This document shows positions 54,539 through 63,063 of a stretch of DNA of 64,000 nt, one piece after another; position 1 is the stretch's first letter; every line of letters begins with the position of its first letter. The stretch comes from Streptomyces sp. NBC_00708. GTDB lineage: Bacteria > Actinomycetota > Actinomycetes > Streptomycetales > Streptomycetaceae. The DNA is taken from contig CP108997.1 of NCBI GenBank assembly GCA_036226585.1, forward strand, positions 2,790,001 through 2,854,000, given 5' to 3'. Under the pieces are notes generated by a model that saw only the letters and a program-made list of their open reading frames with translations, made no database searches and was not told where the DNA came from. A program made the position numbers and the translations under genes.

Positions 54539-55315
54539 CTACTCCGAAACCGCCGCCCGGAACCCCGTGTTCACCGCCGTGAGCCCCCCGTCCACGCACA
54601 GCGACGTGCCCGTGATCCACTCCGCGTCCGACGACGCGAGGAAGGCGACGGCCTTCGCGATGTCCTCCGGTTCACCGACCCGGCCCAGCGGGTAGAGCGC
54701 GCTGACCCGGTCCAGCTCCGCCTCGCGGCCCGCCCAGGCGTCGGTGCGGATCGTGCCGGGGACGACGAGGTTGGCCCGGACGCCGCGCGGGCCCGCATGC
54801 CCGGCGAGAGTCCGGGTGAGGCTCGCCAGGCCCGCCTTCGCGGCGCTGTAGGCGTGGTTGCCGAAGTCCTGCATGCCGTTGACGGAACCGATGGAGACGA
54901 TCGCGCCCCGGCCCGACGCGGCAAGGTGCGGCATCGCGGCGCGCGCGCAGCGGTAGGCACCGCCCAGGCTGATGTCCAGGTCGCGGTGCCAGGTGTCGTC
55001 CGGCTCGTCCTCGAAGAGCGTGCTGTCCAGGCTGCACGCGTACGCGTTGTTGACGAGGACGTCGAGCCCGCCGAAGGTCTCCACGGCGTACGCCACGGCC
55101 GCCTCGACGGCGCCCCGGTCCGCCACATCGCAGACCAGCGCCTCGGCCGTGAAGCCGGCCCCGCGGATCTCCGCCGCGACGGTCTCCGCCCGGTCGCCGT
55201 CCAGGTCGGTGACGAGGACACGGGCACCCTCGGCGGCGAGCAGGCGGGCGGTGGCGGCACCGATGCCCCGGCCCGCACCGGTGATGAGGACGCCGTATCC
55301 GTCGAAGCGAGTCAT
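54539..55315 (-). CDS. Short-chain dehydrogenase/reductase (glucose-DH/FabG-like)
   Basis: 258 residues from MTRFDGYGVLITGAGRGIGA. TGxxxGIG cofactor motif, NNAY in place of NNAG (LVNNAYACSLD), catalytic Ser (SIGSVNGM) and YSAAK. The C-terminal CVDGGLTAVN is typical. The ATG overlaps a stop codon (ATGA) belonging to a residual piece of a second serine-hydrolase gene, suggesting it was once coupled to that gene. Confidence 0.92.
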   Translation of the reverse strand: MTRFDGYGVLITGAGRGIGAATARLLAAEGARVLVTDLDGDRAETVAAEIRGAGFTAEALVCDVADRGAVEAAVAYAVETFGGLDVLVNNAYACSLDSTLFEDEPDDTWHRDLDISLGGAYRCARAAMPHLAASGRGAIVSIGSVNGMQDFGNHAYSAAKAGLASLTRTLAGHAGPRGVRANLVVPGTIRTDAWAGREAELDRVSALYPLGRVGEPEDIAKAVAFLASSDAEWITGTSLCVDGGLTAVNTGFRAAVSE

Positions 55316-55375
55316 AGCGCCGACCGTACCGCGCGGATCAGGACCTGGGCCCGGGGGCGGCCGGTAGCAACTCCC
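55312..55375 (-). pseudogene. Remnant 3' end of a duplicated serine-hydrolase gene
   Basis: The 41 bases from 55312 match the 3' end of the intact serine hydrolase (from 55392) at 36 positions, offset by exactly 80 bp. Both encode the same ending: RPRAQVLIRAVRSAL-stop here, DPRAQALVRAVRSAL-stop in the intact gene. Its stop overlaps the SDR start. No start codon or catalytic part remains. Confidence 0.75.
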
Positions 55376-55391
55376 CCCAAGCACAATCCAG

Positions 55392-56576
55392 TCACAGCGC
55401 CGACCGTACCGCCCGCACCAGGGCCTGGGCCCTGGGGTCGGCGGTGACTCCCTTCTGGAGGCCGTTGGTGACGTATCCGAAGGCGATCCCCGACTCCGGG
55501 TCCGCGAAGCCCAGCGAACCGCCCCGGCCCGGGTGCCCGAAGGAGCCGGGTGCGAGCAGCGGGCTGGCCGGGCCGTGGAGCATGTAGCCCAGGCCGAAAC
55601 GGGTGTTGACGACGAGGACCCGGTCCGGGCCCGCCGACTCCTCGGTGCGGGCGAGCGTCAGGGTGGCCGGGGCGAACAGCCGGTGGCCGTCGACCGGGCC
55701 GATCATCGCGGCATAGCAGCGGGCCAGGCCGCGCGCGGTCGCGGTGCCGTTGGAGGCGGGGAGTTCGGCGGCCCGGTACGCCGCGTCGTTCTCGTCGGGC
55801 AGCGGGTCGATCGCACCGAACGCCCGCCGGGTCAGCGACTCCGGGTCGCGGTAGGCGTCGACGACCGACCGCTTGGGCCGCACCCGCAGCGCACCGGTGT
55901 TCTCGGCGGCCGGTGCCTCCACGGGCCCGATCCGGCCGACCCGGTGGGCCTCGTCGTCCGGGATGCCGAACCAGAAGTCGAGGCCGAGCGGGCGGGCGAT
56001 CTCCTCGGCGACCCAGCGGCCGACGGTGCGCCCGGTGACGCGGCGCACGAGTTCGCCGATGAGCCAGCTGTAGGTCTGCGCGTGGTAGCCGTGCGCGGTG
56101 CCGGGCTCCCAGGCCGGGCGCTGGGCGGCGACGGCCCGCGGCCCGCTCACCCCGTCCGCGGCCTCCTCCGGGGTCAGCGGCCGGTCGAGGGCCGGGACGC
56201 CGGCCCGGTGGGCGAGGAGGTGGCGGACGAGGACGCGTTCCTTGCCGTTCGCCTTGAACTCCGGCCAGTACGTGCCGACCGGGGCGTGCAGATCGATCTG
56301 CCCGCGCTGGTGGAGCAGCAGGGGGACGGCGGCGGCGATGCCCTTGCCGGCGGAGCGGACGACCTGGACGGTGTCGACGGCCCAGGGTTCCCTGCCGTCC
56401 ACGTCCCTGGTGCCGGCCCACAGGTCGACGACCTTGCGCCCGTGCCGGTAGACGGTGACCGCCGCTCCCCGGTCCCCGCGCTGTTCGAAGTTACGGACGA
56501 AGGCGTCCCGGACCGCTTCGAATCCGGGCGCCGCCGTGCCGCGTACGTCCACCCCTGCTGCCGCACTCCCGCTCAT
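55392..56576 (-). CDS. Serine hydrolase (beta-lactamase/class C, EstB-like)
   Basis: 394 residues from MSGSAAAGVDVRGTAAPGFE. Family VIII esterase/beta-lactamase fold: SxxK is S75-AGK78 (VVRSAGKGIAAA), a Tyr motif in YHAQTYSWLIGEL, and HPGRGGS near the C-terminus. No signal peptide, so it is cytoplasmic and more likely an esterase or peptidase than a resistance enzyme. A vestige of a second copy lies just downstream. Confidence 0.9.
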   Translation of the reverse strand: MSGSAAAGVDVRGTAAPGFEAVRDAFVRNFEQRGDRGAAVTVYRHGRKVVDLWAGTRDVDGREPWAVDTVQVVRSAGKGIAAAVPLLLHQRGQIDLHAPVGTYWPEFKANGKERVLVRHLLAHRAGVPALDRPLTPEEAADGVSGPRAVAAQRPAWEPGTAHGYHAQTYSWLIGELVRRVTGRTVGRWVAEEIARPLGLDFWFGIPDDEAHRVGRIGPVEAPAAENTGALRVRPKRSVVDAYRDPESLTRRAFGAIDPLPDENDAAYRAAELPASNGTATARGLARCYAAMIGPVDGHRLFAPATLTLARTEESAGPDRVLVVNTRFGLGYMLHGPASPLLAPGSFGHPGRGGSLGFADPESGIAFGYVTNGLQKGVTADPRAQALVRAVRSAL

Positions 56577-56657
56577 CCCCCCATGGTGCACGGCGTCGCA
56601 GGTCGCGGGTGGGCCGGGTCACCTCACGTTCACGATGCCGGAACGCGGGGCGCCGTT

Positions 56658-57431
56658 TCACGGGGCCTGGACGGTCACCGAGCGCGGGTCGAAGCCGAAG
56701 GGGAGTTCCAGGCGGTGGGCGCGCATCAGGGCCTCGTCGCACAGGAGTTCCTGGGTGCGGTCGTCGGCGGCGATGACCCCGTCGCTGAGGATCACCGCAC
56801 GGCCGCAGAGCTCCAGCGCGTACGGCAGGTCGTGCGTGACCATCAGGACGGTGACGTCCAGGGAGCGCAGGATGTCGGCGAGTTCGCGCCGGGACGCCGG
56901 GTCCAGGTTGGAGGAGGGCTCGTCCAGGACCAGGATCTCGGGTCGCATGGCGAGGACCGTGGCGACGGCGACGCGGCGGCGCTGCCCGAAGGAGAGGTGG
57001 TGCGGCGGCCGGGCCGCGTACTCCTCCATGCCGACCTGCCCCAGCGCCTCCATGACCCGCTCCTCCAGCTCCGCGCCGCGCAGTCCCCCGGCGGCGGGTC
57101 CGAAGGCGACGTCCTCGCGGACGGTGGGCATGAAGAGCTGGTCGTCGGGGTCCTGGAAGACGATGCCGACGCGGCGGCGGATCTCGGCCATGTTGCGCTT
57201 GTCGACCGGCATCCCGGCGACGCGCACCGACCCGGCGCCCGCCTCCAGGATGCCGTTGAGGTGGAGGACGAGGGTCGTCTTGCCGGCGCCGTTCGGGCCG
57301 AGCAGCGCGACGCGCTCGCCGCGTCCGACGGTCAGATCGACGCCGAAGAGCGCCTGGTGGCCGTCGGGGTACGCGTACGCGAGACCGCTGACCTCCAGGG
57401 AGGGCGGTACGGGGGCGGGGTCGGTGCTCAT
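56658..57431 (-). CDS. cbiO: Cobalt/nickel ECF transporter ATPase
   Basis: 257 residues. Walker A LLGPNGAGKTTLVLHL, Q-loop VFQDPDDQLF, signature LSFGQRRRVAVA (LSFGQ in place of LSGGQ), Walker B ILVLDEPSSNLD, switch His in VTHDLPY. The pattern QDPDDQLF is diagnostic of the CbiO/EcfA branch. ATG overlaps the cbiQ stop. Third gene of cbiM-cbiQ-cbiO. Confidence 0.94.
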   Translation of the reverse strand: MSTDPAPVPPSLEVSGLAYAYPDGHQALFGVDLTVGRGERVALLGPNGAGKTTLVLHLNGILEAGAGSVRVAGMPVDKRNMAEIRRRVGIVFQDPDDQLFMPTVREDVAFGPAAGGLRGAELEERVMEALGQVGMEEYAARPPHHLSFGQRRRVAVATVLAMRPEILVLDEPSSNLDPASRRELADILRSLDVTVLMVTHDLPYALELCGRAVILSDGVIAADDRTQELLCDEALMRAHRLELPFGFDPRSVTVQAP

Positions 57432-58189
57432 ACGGTCCATCCCACCAGACACACGGCGAGGGCGAGCAGCGGGAGGGCCGAGGCGTACGCCCACTGGGTG
57501 CGTGAGGCGGTCACCTCGTCGATGACGGGCATGGAGCCCCGGTAGCCCCGGCTGACCATCGCGAGGTGGACGCGTTCGCCGCGTTCGTAGGAGCGGATGA
57601 ACAGGGCCCCGGCCGACTTGGCGAGGACGCCCCAGTGCCGTACGCCGCTCGCCTCGAAGCCGCGCGAGCGGCGGGCGATGGACATGCGGCGCATCTCGTC
57701 GGTGATCACATCGCCGTACCGGATCATGAAGGACGCGATCTGGACGAGCAGCGGCGGGAGCTTGAGGCGCTGGAGGCCGAGCAGCAGTTCGCGCAGTTCG
57801 GTGGTGGAGGCGAGGAGCACGGAGGCGGCGACGCCGAGGGTGCCCTTGGCCAGCACGTTCCAGGCGCCCCAGAGGCCGGGGACGCTGACGGAGAGGCCGA
57901 GGACGTGGGTCTGTTCGCCGGGCACGACGAACGGCATGAGCAGGGCGAACGCGACGAACGGCACCTCGATCAGCAGGCGCTTGAGCAGGAAGCCGGCCGG
58001 GATGCGGGCGAGCGCGGTGACACCCGCGATGAGCAGCGCGTAGAGCCCGAAGGCCCAGACGGCCTCGCGCGGGGTGGAGACGACGACCACGACGAAGCAG
58101 AAGACGGCGGCGAGCTTGCAGTGCGGCGGCAGGCCGTGGACCGGTGAGTGCCCGTGCCGGTAGAGCTTGTGCGCGTGGCCGGCGCCCAT
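57428..58189 (-). CDS. cbiQ: Cobalt/nickel ECF transporter transmembrane T component
   Basis: 253 residues, about five transmembrane helices and the CbiQ coupling motifs (MRRMSIARRSRGFEASG and SYERGERVHLAMVSRGYRGS, whose Ala/Arg-Gly helices dock onto the ATPases). Starts 1 bp after the cbiM stop. Its His-rich N-terminus (GHAHKLYRHGHSPVHGLPPH) may hold metal near the membrane. Confidence 0.93.
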   Translation of the reverse strand: MGAGHAHKLYRHGHSPVHGLPPHCKLAAVFCFVVVVVSTPREAVWAFGLYALLIAGVTALARIPAGFLLKRLLIEVPFVAFALLMPFVVPGEQTHVLGLSVSVPGLWGAWNVLAKGTLGVAASVLLASTTELRELLLGLQRLKLPPLLVQIASFMIRYGDVITDEMRRMSIARRSRGFEASGVRHWGVLAKSAGALFIRSYERGERVHLAMVSRGYRGSMPVIDEVTASRTQWAYASALPLLALAVCLVGWTV

Positions 58190-58190
58190 G

Positions 58191-59249
58191 TCAGACCTTC
58201 TCGTCGGTGCGGGTGTCGGCCTCGTCCTTCGTACGGCGGCGGCGCGAGACCACGTAGAAGGCGCCGCTGCCCGCGACGAGGGTGGCGCCGACGCCGATCA
58301 CTCCGGCGAGGCCGCCGGAGAGCCGGGCGTTGGAGACGTCCTTGACGCCGTAGTCGGCGAGCGGGGAGTCCTTGGCGGCGTGCTCCTTGGCCTCCTTGTC
58401 GATGCCCTGGTCGGTGGCGACCTTCTCCAGGCCGTCCGGGTTGGCGGAGGCGTAGAAGGAGACGAACCCGGCGAGCACGAGGGCGGTGACCAGGCCGGTG
58501 ACCCAGAGGCCTCGGGTGGGGCGGTGCGCGTCGGGGACGGGCTCGCGCTCGGGCGCCGGGGCGTCGACCAGTTCGCCGTCGACGCGGAGCTTGAGCGGGG
58601 CGGCGAGGCCCTTGGCGCCGTGCACCAGGTCGGGGCGGACGGCGACGACGGCGCCGACGGTGAGCGCGGTGATCACGGCCTCGCCGATGCCGATGAGGAC
58701 GTGCACGCCGACCATGGCGGTGAAGACCTTGCCGATCGGGATGTCGGTGGTCCCGCCGACCCAGTACATCAGCGTGAAGGCGCAGGCGGCGGCCGGTACG
58801 GAGACCAGCGCGGCGACGAAGGAGGCGGCGGTCACGGAGCGCCGGGTGCGGGGCAGCACGCCGAGCAGGCCGCGGAAGAGGGCGTACGCGACGACGGTGG
58901 TGACGACGCCCATGTCGAGGACGTTGACGCCGAGCGCGGTGAGGCCGCCGTCGGCGAAGAGGATGCCCTGCATCAGCAGGACGACGGATATGCAGAGCAC
59001 CCCCGTGCAGGGTCCGACGAGTATCGCGGCCAGCGCCCCGCCGAGGAGATGGCCGCTGGTGCCGGCCGCGACGGGGAAGTTCAGCATCTGCACGGCGAAG
59101 ATGAAGGCGGCGACCAGCCCGGCCAGCGGCGCGGTGCGTTCGTTCAGTTCGCGGCGGGCCCCCTTGAGGCTGACGGCCACGGCACCGGCGGCGACAACGC
59201 CCGCGACGGCGGAGACAGGTGCGTTGATGAATCCGTCGGGTACATGCAT
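58191..59249 (-). CDS. cbiM: Cobalt/nickel substrate-binding protein, CbiM fused to CbiN-like domain
   Basis: 352 residues. The N-terminus is MHVPDGFIN; in this family the Met1 amino group and His2 coordinate the metal, which fixes the start. About seven transmembrane helices in the CbiM part, followed by a hydrophilic linker and a C-terminal CbiN-like PDGLE domain (ASANPDGLEKVATDQG) with a last helix and a basic tail. The metal is Co or Ni. No B12 riboswitch is seen upstream; instead a palindrome overlaps the probable promoter. Confidence 0.93.
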   Translation of the reverse strand: MHVPDGFINAPVSAVAGVVAAGAVAVSLKGARRELNERTAPLAGLVAAFIFAVQMLNFPVAAGTSGHLLGGALAAILVGPCTGVLCISVVLLMQGILFADGGLTALGVNVLDMGVVTTVVAYALFRGLLGVLPRTRRSVTAASFVAALVSVPAAACAFTLMYWVGGTTDIPIGKVFTAMVGVHVLIGIGEAVITALTVGAVVAVRPDLVHGAKGLAAPLKLRVDGELVDAPAPEREPVPDAHRPTRGLWVTGLVTALVLAGFVSFYASANPDGLEKVATDQGIDKEAKEHAAKDSPLADYGVKDVSNARLSGGLAGVIGVGATLVAGSGAFYVVSRRRRTKDEADTRTDEKV

Positions 59250-59330
59250 GGGGGAGGCTCCGCTTCCTGCGTTCTCGCGTTGCTGCGCCGGGTGCGCGGG
59301 GTCATGAACCTCTCAATGATAGGACCGTAC

Positions 59331-59345
59331 TGCGAAGCGTTCGCA
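59331..59345. promoter_or_regulatory. Palindromic operator overlapping the cbiM promoter
   Basis: TGCGAA-GCG-TTCGCA, perfect 6-bp arms. On the leftward strand a TATCAT -10 lies about 20 bp downstream, placing the palindrome at the -35 region. A metal-responsive repressor (Nur-like) is a guess. Confidence 0.55.
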
Positions 59346-59448
59346 AGAGCGTCGCATCCACAACTGCACAAGGATCTCCGCAGTGCCCTTTACGCGAAAT
59401 ATGGGACATTAGATAACAAAGTTGAAGAAACAGGAGGAGAGTCGGCCC

Positions 59449-59805
59449 ATGTCCCCCGTGATCCATGAACACGCCCGAGCCCGGCTCGTCACCGACGCCC
59501 GTGACCTCCCCGTCGTCCCGGTCGAGCTGCGGTTCGACGGCGCGGACACACCCGCCACCGTCCGCGTCGCCTATCCCGGGGGAACCGAGTGGGCCGTCGA
59601 CCGCGAACTGCTGGAACGGGGTCTGCGCTACCCGGTCGAGCAGGACGGCTGGCGGATATGGCCGTGCGGCAGAGTCCAGGTGGTCGTGGAGCGGCACGAC
59701 GCGGCCGGCGTCGACGTGGTGCAGTTCGACTGCGCCCCGCTGGTCCGCTTCCTGCGGCGTACGCACAAGGAGGCCGACGCTCCCCGCGCCGCCGCCCACA
59801 CCTGA
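59449..59805 (+). CDS. ssgE: SsgA-like sporulation protein, probably SsgE
   Basis: 118 residues from ATG 59449, with AGGAGGAG 10 nt upstream. SALP pattern: VIHEHARARLVTDARDLPVV, VAYPGGTEWAVDRELLERGL, then IWPCGRVQVVVERHD and a C-terminal FLRRTHKEAD. SALPs control septum placement and wall remodelling in sporulating actinobacteria. The symbol rests on position: ssgE of S. coelicolor is, from memory, SCO3158, close to the same PBP genes. The region 59250-59448 is a shared divergent control region with cbiM. Confidence 0.85.
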   Translation: MSPVIHEHARARLVTDARDLPVVPVELRFDGADTPATVRVAYPGGTEWAVDRELLERGLRYPVEQDGWRIWPCGRVQVVVERHDAAGVDVVQFDCAPLVRFLRRTHKEADAPRAAAHT

Positions 59806-59816
59806 GCCGGCCATGG

Positions 59817-59852
59817 CGAGAGCCCCCGTGCACCCACGCACGGGGGCTCTCG
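59817..59852. terminator. Bidirectional terminator after ssgE
   Basis: A perfect 15-bp stem CGAGAGCCCCCGTGC with loop ACCCAC between the convergent ssgE and MMPL genes. Confidence 0.85.
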
Positions 59853-59940
59853 TCGCCCCGGCCCCCCGTCCCCACAGGTAACCCGGGCTCCCGGGGCCGC
59901 GCTCCGCTCAGACGCGGCCCCGGAGTTCAGTCCGCGTGGG

Positions 59941-62169
59941 TCACACGCGGATCAGTTCGCGCTCGTCGCCGGACTCCGGGCCGCCGTCACCGGCGGCGGG
60001 CTCGGCCAGCTCCTTGCGCAGCCCCTCGCCCTCGACGTCCACGTTGGGCAGCGCGCGGTCCAGCCAGCGCGGCAGCCACCAGGCGCGCTTGCCGAGCAGC
60101 GCCAGGACGGCGGGCACGATCGCCATGCGGACGACGAACGCGTCGAAGAAGACGGCGATCGCGAGCGAGAAGCCGATCATCTTGATCATCTGCTCGCTGG
60201 AGCCGATGAACCCGGAGAACACCGCGATCATGATCACGGCCGCGGCCGTGACGACCCGCGCCCCGTGCTTGAAGCCGGTGACGATGGCCTGGCCGGGCTT
60301 CTCGCCGTGGACGTACGCCTCACGCATCCGCGTGACGAGGAAGACCTCGTAGTCCATCGCGAGACCGAAGACCACGCCCACCATGAAGATCGGCATCATC
60401 GACATGATCGGACCGGTCTGCTCCACCCCGAAGAGCGAGCCGAGCCAGCCCCACTGGAAGACCGCGACGACCGCGCCCAGGGCCGCGACGACCGAGAGCA
60501 GGAAGCCGAGCGCCGCCTTGAGCGGCACCAGCACCGACCGGAAGACCACCATCAGCAGCAGGAAGGCGAGACCGACCACGAGCGCCAGGTAGGGCAGCAG
60601 CGCGTCGTTCATCTTCTGCGAGAAGTCGATGTTCATCGCGGTGGCGCCGGTGACCAGCACCTCGGCGCCGGTGTCGGACTTGATGTCCTGGCCCGCGTCG
60701 CGGATCGCGTGGACCACGTTCTCCGTCTCGACGGAGCTGGGGCGGTCCTCCGGGACGACGGTGATCATCGCCGCGTCGCCGGCCTTGTTGAAGGTGGCCG
60801 GGGTGACGGCGACGACGCCCTTCATGCCGGAGATCTGGTCGCCGACCTGCTTGGCCGCGGCCTTGCCGTCGGAGCTGTCCTCGGTGTCGACGACGACCAG
60901 CAGCGGCCCGTTGAAGCCGGGGCCGAAGCCGTCCGAGAGCAGGTCGTAGGCGCGGCGCTGGGTGGTGCTGGTGGGCTGGGAGCCGTCGTCCGGCAGACCC
61001 ATCTCCAGCGAGGCGGCGGGTACGGCGATGGCACCGAGGCCCAGGACGCCGACGAGCAGCACCCAGACCGGCTTGCGCAGCACGAACCGGGCCCAGCGGG
61101 TGCCCATGTTCGGCTTCGCCTCGGGCTTGTTCTCCGCCTCGGCGGCCTTGCGCGCCTTGCGTCCCACGATCCGCTTGCCGACGAAGCCCAGCATGGCCGG
61201 GACGAGGGTGAGCGCGATGAGGACGGCGATGGCGACCGTGCCGGCCGCGGCGAAGCCCATCTTGGAGAGCATCGGGATGTTGACGACGGCCAGGCCGACC
61301 AGGGCGATGACCACGGTGAGCCCGGCGAAGACGACCGCGGACCCGGCGGTGCCGACCGCGCGGCCCGCCGCCTCCTCGCGCTCCCGGCCCTCGGCCAGTT
61401 CGGCGCGGTAGCGGGAGACGATGAACAGCGCGTAGTCGATGCCGACGGCGAGGCCGATCATCATCGCGAGCGTGGAGGTGGTGGAGCCCAGGTCGAGCAC
61501 GTTGGCCAGCGCGGTGATCGTGGAGACGCCGATGCCGACGCCGATCAGGGCGGTGAGCAGCGGCAGCCCGGCCGCGATGAGCGAGCCGAAGGTGATGACG
61601 AGCACCACGGCGGCCAGCGCGATGCCGATGACCTCGGTGGCGCCGGTCTCCGGCATCACCTGGAGCGCGTCACCGCCGATCTCGACGGTCATCCCGCTCT
61701 TCTGGGCATGGGTGCCCGCGTCCTCCAGCGCGTCCCGGGTCGCGTCGGTCAGCTCCATCGAGTTGACCTTGTACGACACCGAGATGTACGCGGTGGAGCC
61801 GTTCTTGGAGACGGCGTTGCCGGTGTACGGGTCGGTGACCGAGGCGATCTGGTCGGAGCCGTCCTTCAGCTCCCGGGTGATCTTCTTGACCTCGGCCTTG
61901 TTGGCCGGGTCCGTCATCTTCTCGTGCGCGGGGGCCTTGAAGACGACGCGCGCGGTGGCGCCGTCCGCACTGGCGGCCGGGAAGCGCTGTTCCAGCAGGT
62001 CGAAGGCCTTCTGGGCCTCCGTACCGGGGATGGAGAAGGAGCTGGAGGTCGCGGTGGCTGCGGAGGACGCGCCGAACCCGGCGAGCGCCAGCAGTGCCAC
62101 CCAGATCAGGGCGACATAGCGGCGGCGCCGGAAGGCGAGCCGTCCGAGCTTGTAGAGGAATGTGGCCAC
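59941..62169 (-). CDS. MMPL (RND-like) exporter
   Basis: 742 residues, GTG start (VATFLYKLGRLAFRRRRYVA). Two RND halves, each with one helix, an extracellular domain, and five helices. The proton-relay DY pairs are GLAVGIDYALFIVSRYR and FGLAMDYEVFLVTRMRE. Such exporters move lipids or small hydrophobic compounds. It lies downstream of a TetR gene in the same direction, so is probably that regulator's target. Confidence 0.93.
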   Translation of the reverse strand: MATFLYKLGRLAFRRRRYVALIWVALLALAGFGASSAATATSSSFSIPGTEAQKAFDLLEQRFPAASADGATARVVFKAPAHEKMTDPANKAEVKKITRELKDGSDQIASVTDPYTGNAVSKNGSTAYISVSYKVNSMELTDATRDALEDAGTHAQKSGMTVEIGGDALQVMPETGATEVIGIALAAVVLVITFGSLIAAGLPLLTALIGVGIGVSTITALANVLDLGSTTSTLAMMIGLAVGIDYALFIVSRYRAELAEGREREEAAGRAVGTAGSAVVFAGLTVVIALVGLAVVNIPMLSKMGFAAAGTVAIAVLIALTLVPAMLGFVGKRIVGRKARKAAEAENKPEAKPNMGTRWARFVLRKPVWVLLVGVLGLGAIAVPAASLEMGLPDDGSQPTSTTQRRAYDLLSDGFGPGFNGPLLVVVDTEDSSDGKAAAKQVGDQISGMKGVVAVTPATFNKAGDAAMITVVPEDRPSSVETENVVHAIRDAGQDIKSDTGAEVLVTGATAMNIDFSQKMNDALLPYLALVVGLAFLLLMVVFRSVLVPLKAALGFLLSVVAALGAVVAVFQWGWLGSLFGVEQTGPIMSMMPIFMVGVVFGLAMDYEVFLVTRMREAYVHGEKPGQAIVTGFKHGARVVTAAAVIMIAVFSGFIGSSEQMIKMIGFSLAIAVFFDAFVVRMAIVPAVLALLGKRAWWLPRWLDRALPNVDVEGEGLRKELAEPAAGDGGPESGDERELIRV

Positions 62170-62296
62170 GGGGGCGTACTCCCGGTCAGGTCGTTGAGTG
62201 GAAATGGGCGTGAGGAACCAGCCCGACGACGAGAGCGGCGTGTCAGGTGGGGCTTGGGGAGGGGGCCGTACGGGAAACGCGCGGGGACCGGTGTGG

Positions 62297-62869
62297 TCAG
62301 ACTCCGAGAGCGGGGAGGATCACGGAGTCGACGTAGTCGAGAAGGAATGCCTGGTCGACGGGGCGGTCCTCGACCAGCTGCCGAGTGGCGAAGGCGCCGA
62401 TCAGCATGTGCGGTACGTATCTGAGCGCCGGGTTGTCCGGGCTCACCTCTCCCCGGTCCACGGCCCGGCGCAGCAGCGTGTCGAGACCGGTCATCTCCGG
62501 TTCGACGAGCAGTTCGCGCAGGGCCTGGAGGAGGTCGGGGTTGTTGTGGACGGCATGGCTCAGACCCCGCATCAGCGCGGCGTCCTTCTCCATCTGACAG
62601 TCGTCGCTGCGGCTCAGGACGGCATGGAAGTCACCGCGCAGCGAGCCGGTGTCGACGTCGCCGAGGGTGCCGGGTTTGTTGTGCCGCAGGGCCGTGACGA
62701 CCAGCGCCGGCTTACTCCCCCACTGGCGGTAGAGGGTGGCCTTGCTGGAATGCGTACGCGCGGCGACGGCGTCCATCGTCAGGGCGTCGTAGCCGACCTC
62801 GCGGAGCAGGTCGAGCACGGCGGCGTACAGCTCGCTCTCACGCTCGGGCGTGAGCCGTGTGCGTGCCAT
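62297..62869 (-). CDS. TetR-family regulator of the MMPL exporter
   Basis: 190 residues from MARTRLTPERESELYAAVLD, with AGGAGG upstream. HTH about 8-55 (LREVGYDALTMDAVAARTHS, SKATLYRQWGSKPALVV), then a helical C-terminal domain (TetR_C). Two copies of CGAAAC-N-GTTTCG lie upstream of the gene. Position suggests repression of the exporter until a drug or lipid binds. Confidence 0.92.
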   Translation of the reverse strand: MARTRLTPERESELYAAVLDLLREVGYDALTMDAVAARTHSSKATLYRQWGSKPALVVTALRHNKPGTLGDVDTGSLRGDFHAVLSRSDDCQMEKDAALMRGLSHAVHNNPDLLQALRELLVEPEMTGLDTLLRRAVDRGEVSPDNPALRYVPHMLIGAFATRQLVEDRPVDQAFLLDYVDSVILPALGV

Positions 62870-62933
62870 GGGTCGACCTCCTGTTCCCGTGGGCCCGGCC
62901 TGCCGCGCATAAGCTGCGCATAAGCAAATCGAA

Positions 62934-62946
62934 CGAAACTGTTTCG
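62934..62946. promoter_or_regulatory. TetR operator 1
   Basis: CGAAAC-T-GTTTCG, perfect palindrome (extends by one base pair to ACGAAAC-T-GTTTCGT), 65 bp upstream of the tetR ATG. Two direct GCGCATAAGC repeats (62905-62914, 62916-62925) lie between it and the gene. Confidence 0.7.
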
Positions 62947-62980
62947 TACAGCAGAACGGTACCCCGCCCACCTAGCGAAA

Positions 62981-62993
62981 CGAAACAGTTTCG
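62981..62993. promoter_or_regulatory. TetR operator 2
   Basis: CGAAAC-A-GTTTCG, the same palindrome with a different central base, centres 47 bp from operator 1 and 71 bp before the divergent tricorn start. Could serve both promoters. Confidence 0.7.
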
Positions 62994-63063
62994 CTTGTGT
63001 CCCGCACCACAAAAGCCGTCCCTCTGAGTTGCCGCGCCCCCTTCGCGCGGAAAGCATTGGGGG

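Noticed and set aside
55392..56576. Serine hydrolase as a secreted beta-lactamase
   Set aside because: There is no signal peptide and motifs fit family VIII esterases as well, so a resistance role is not supported.
59250..59448. A cobalamin riboswitch before cbiM
   Set aside because: No B12-box-like GCCACTG sequence or long structured leader was found; only a palindrome and promoter-like elements.
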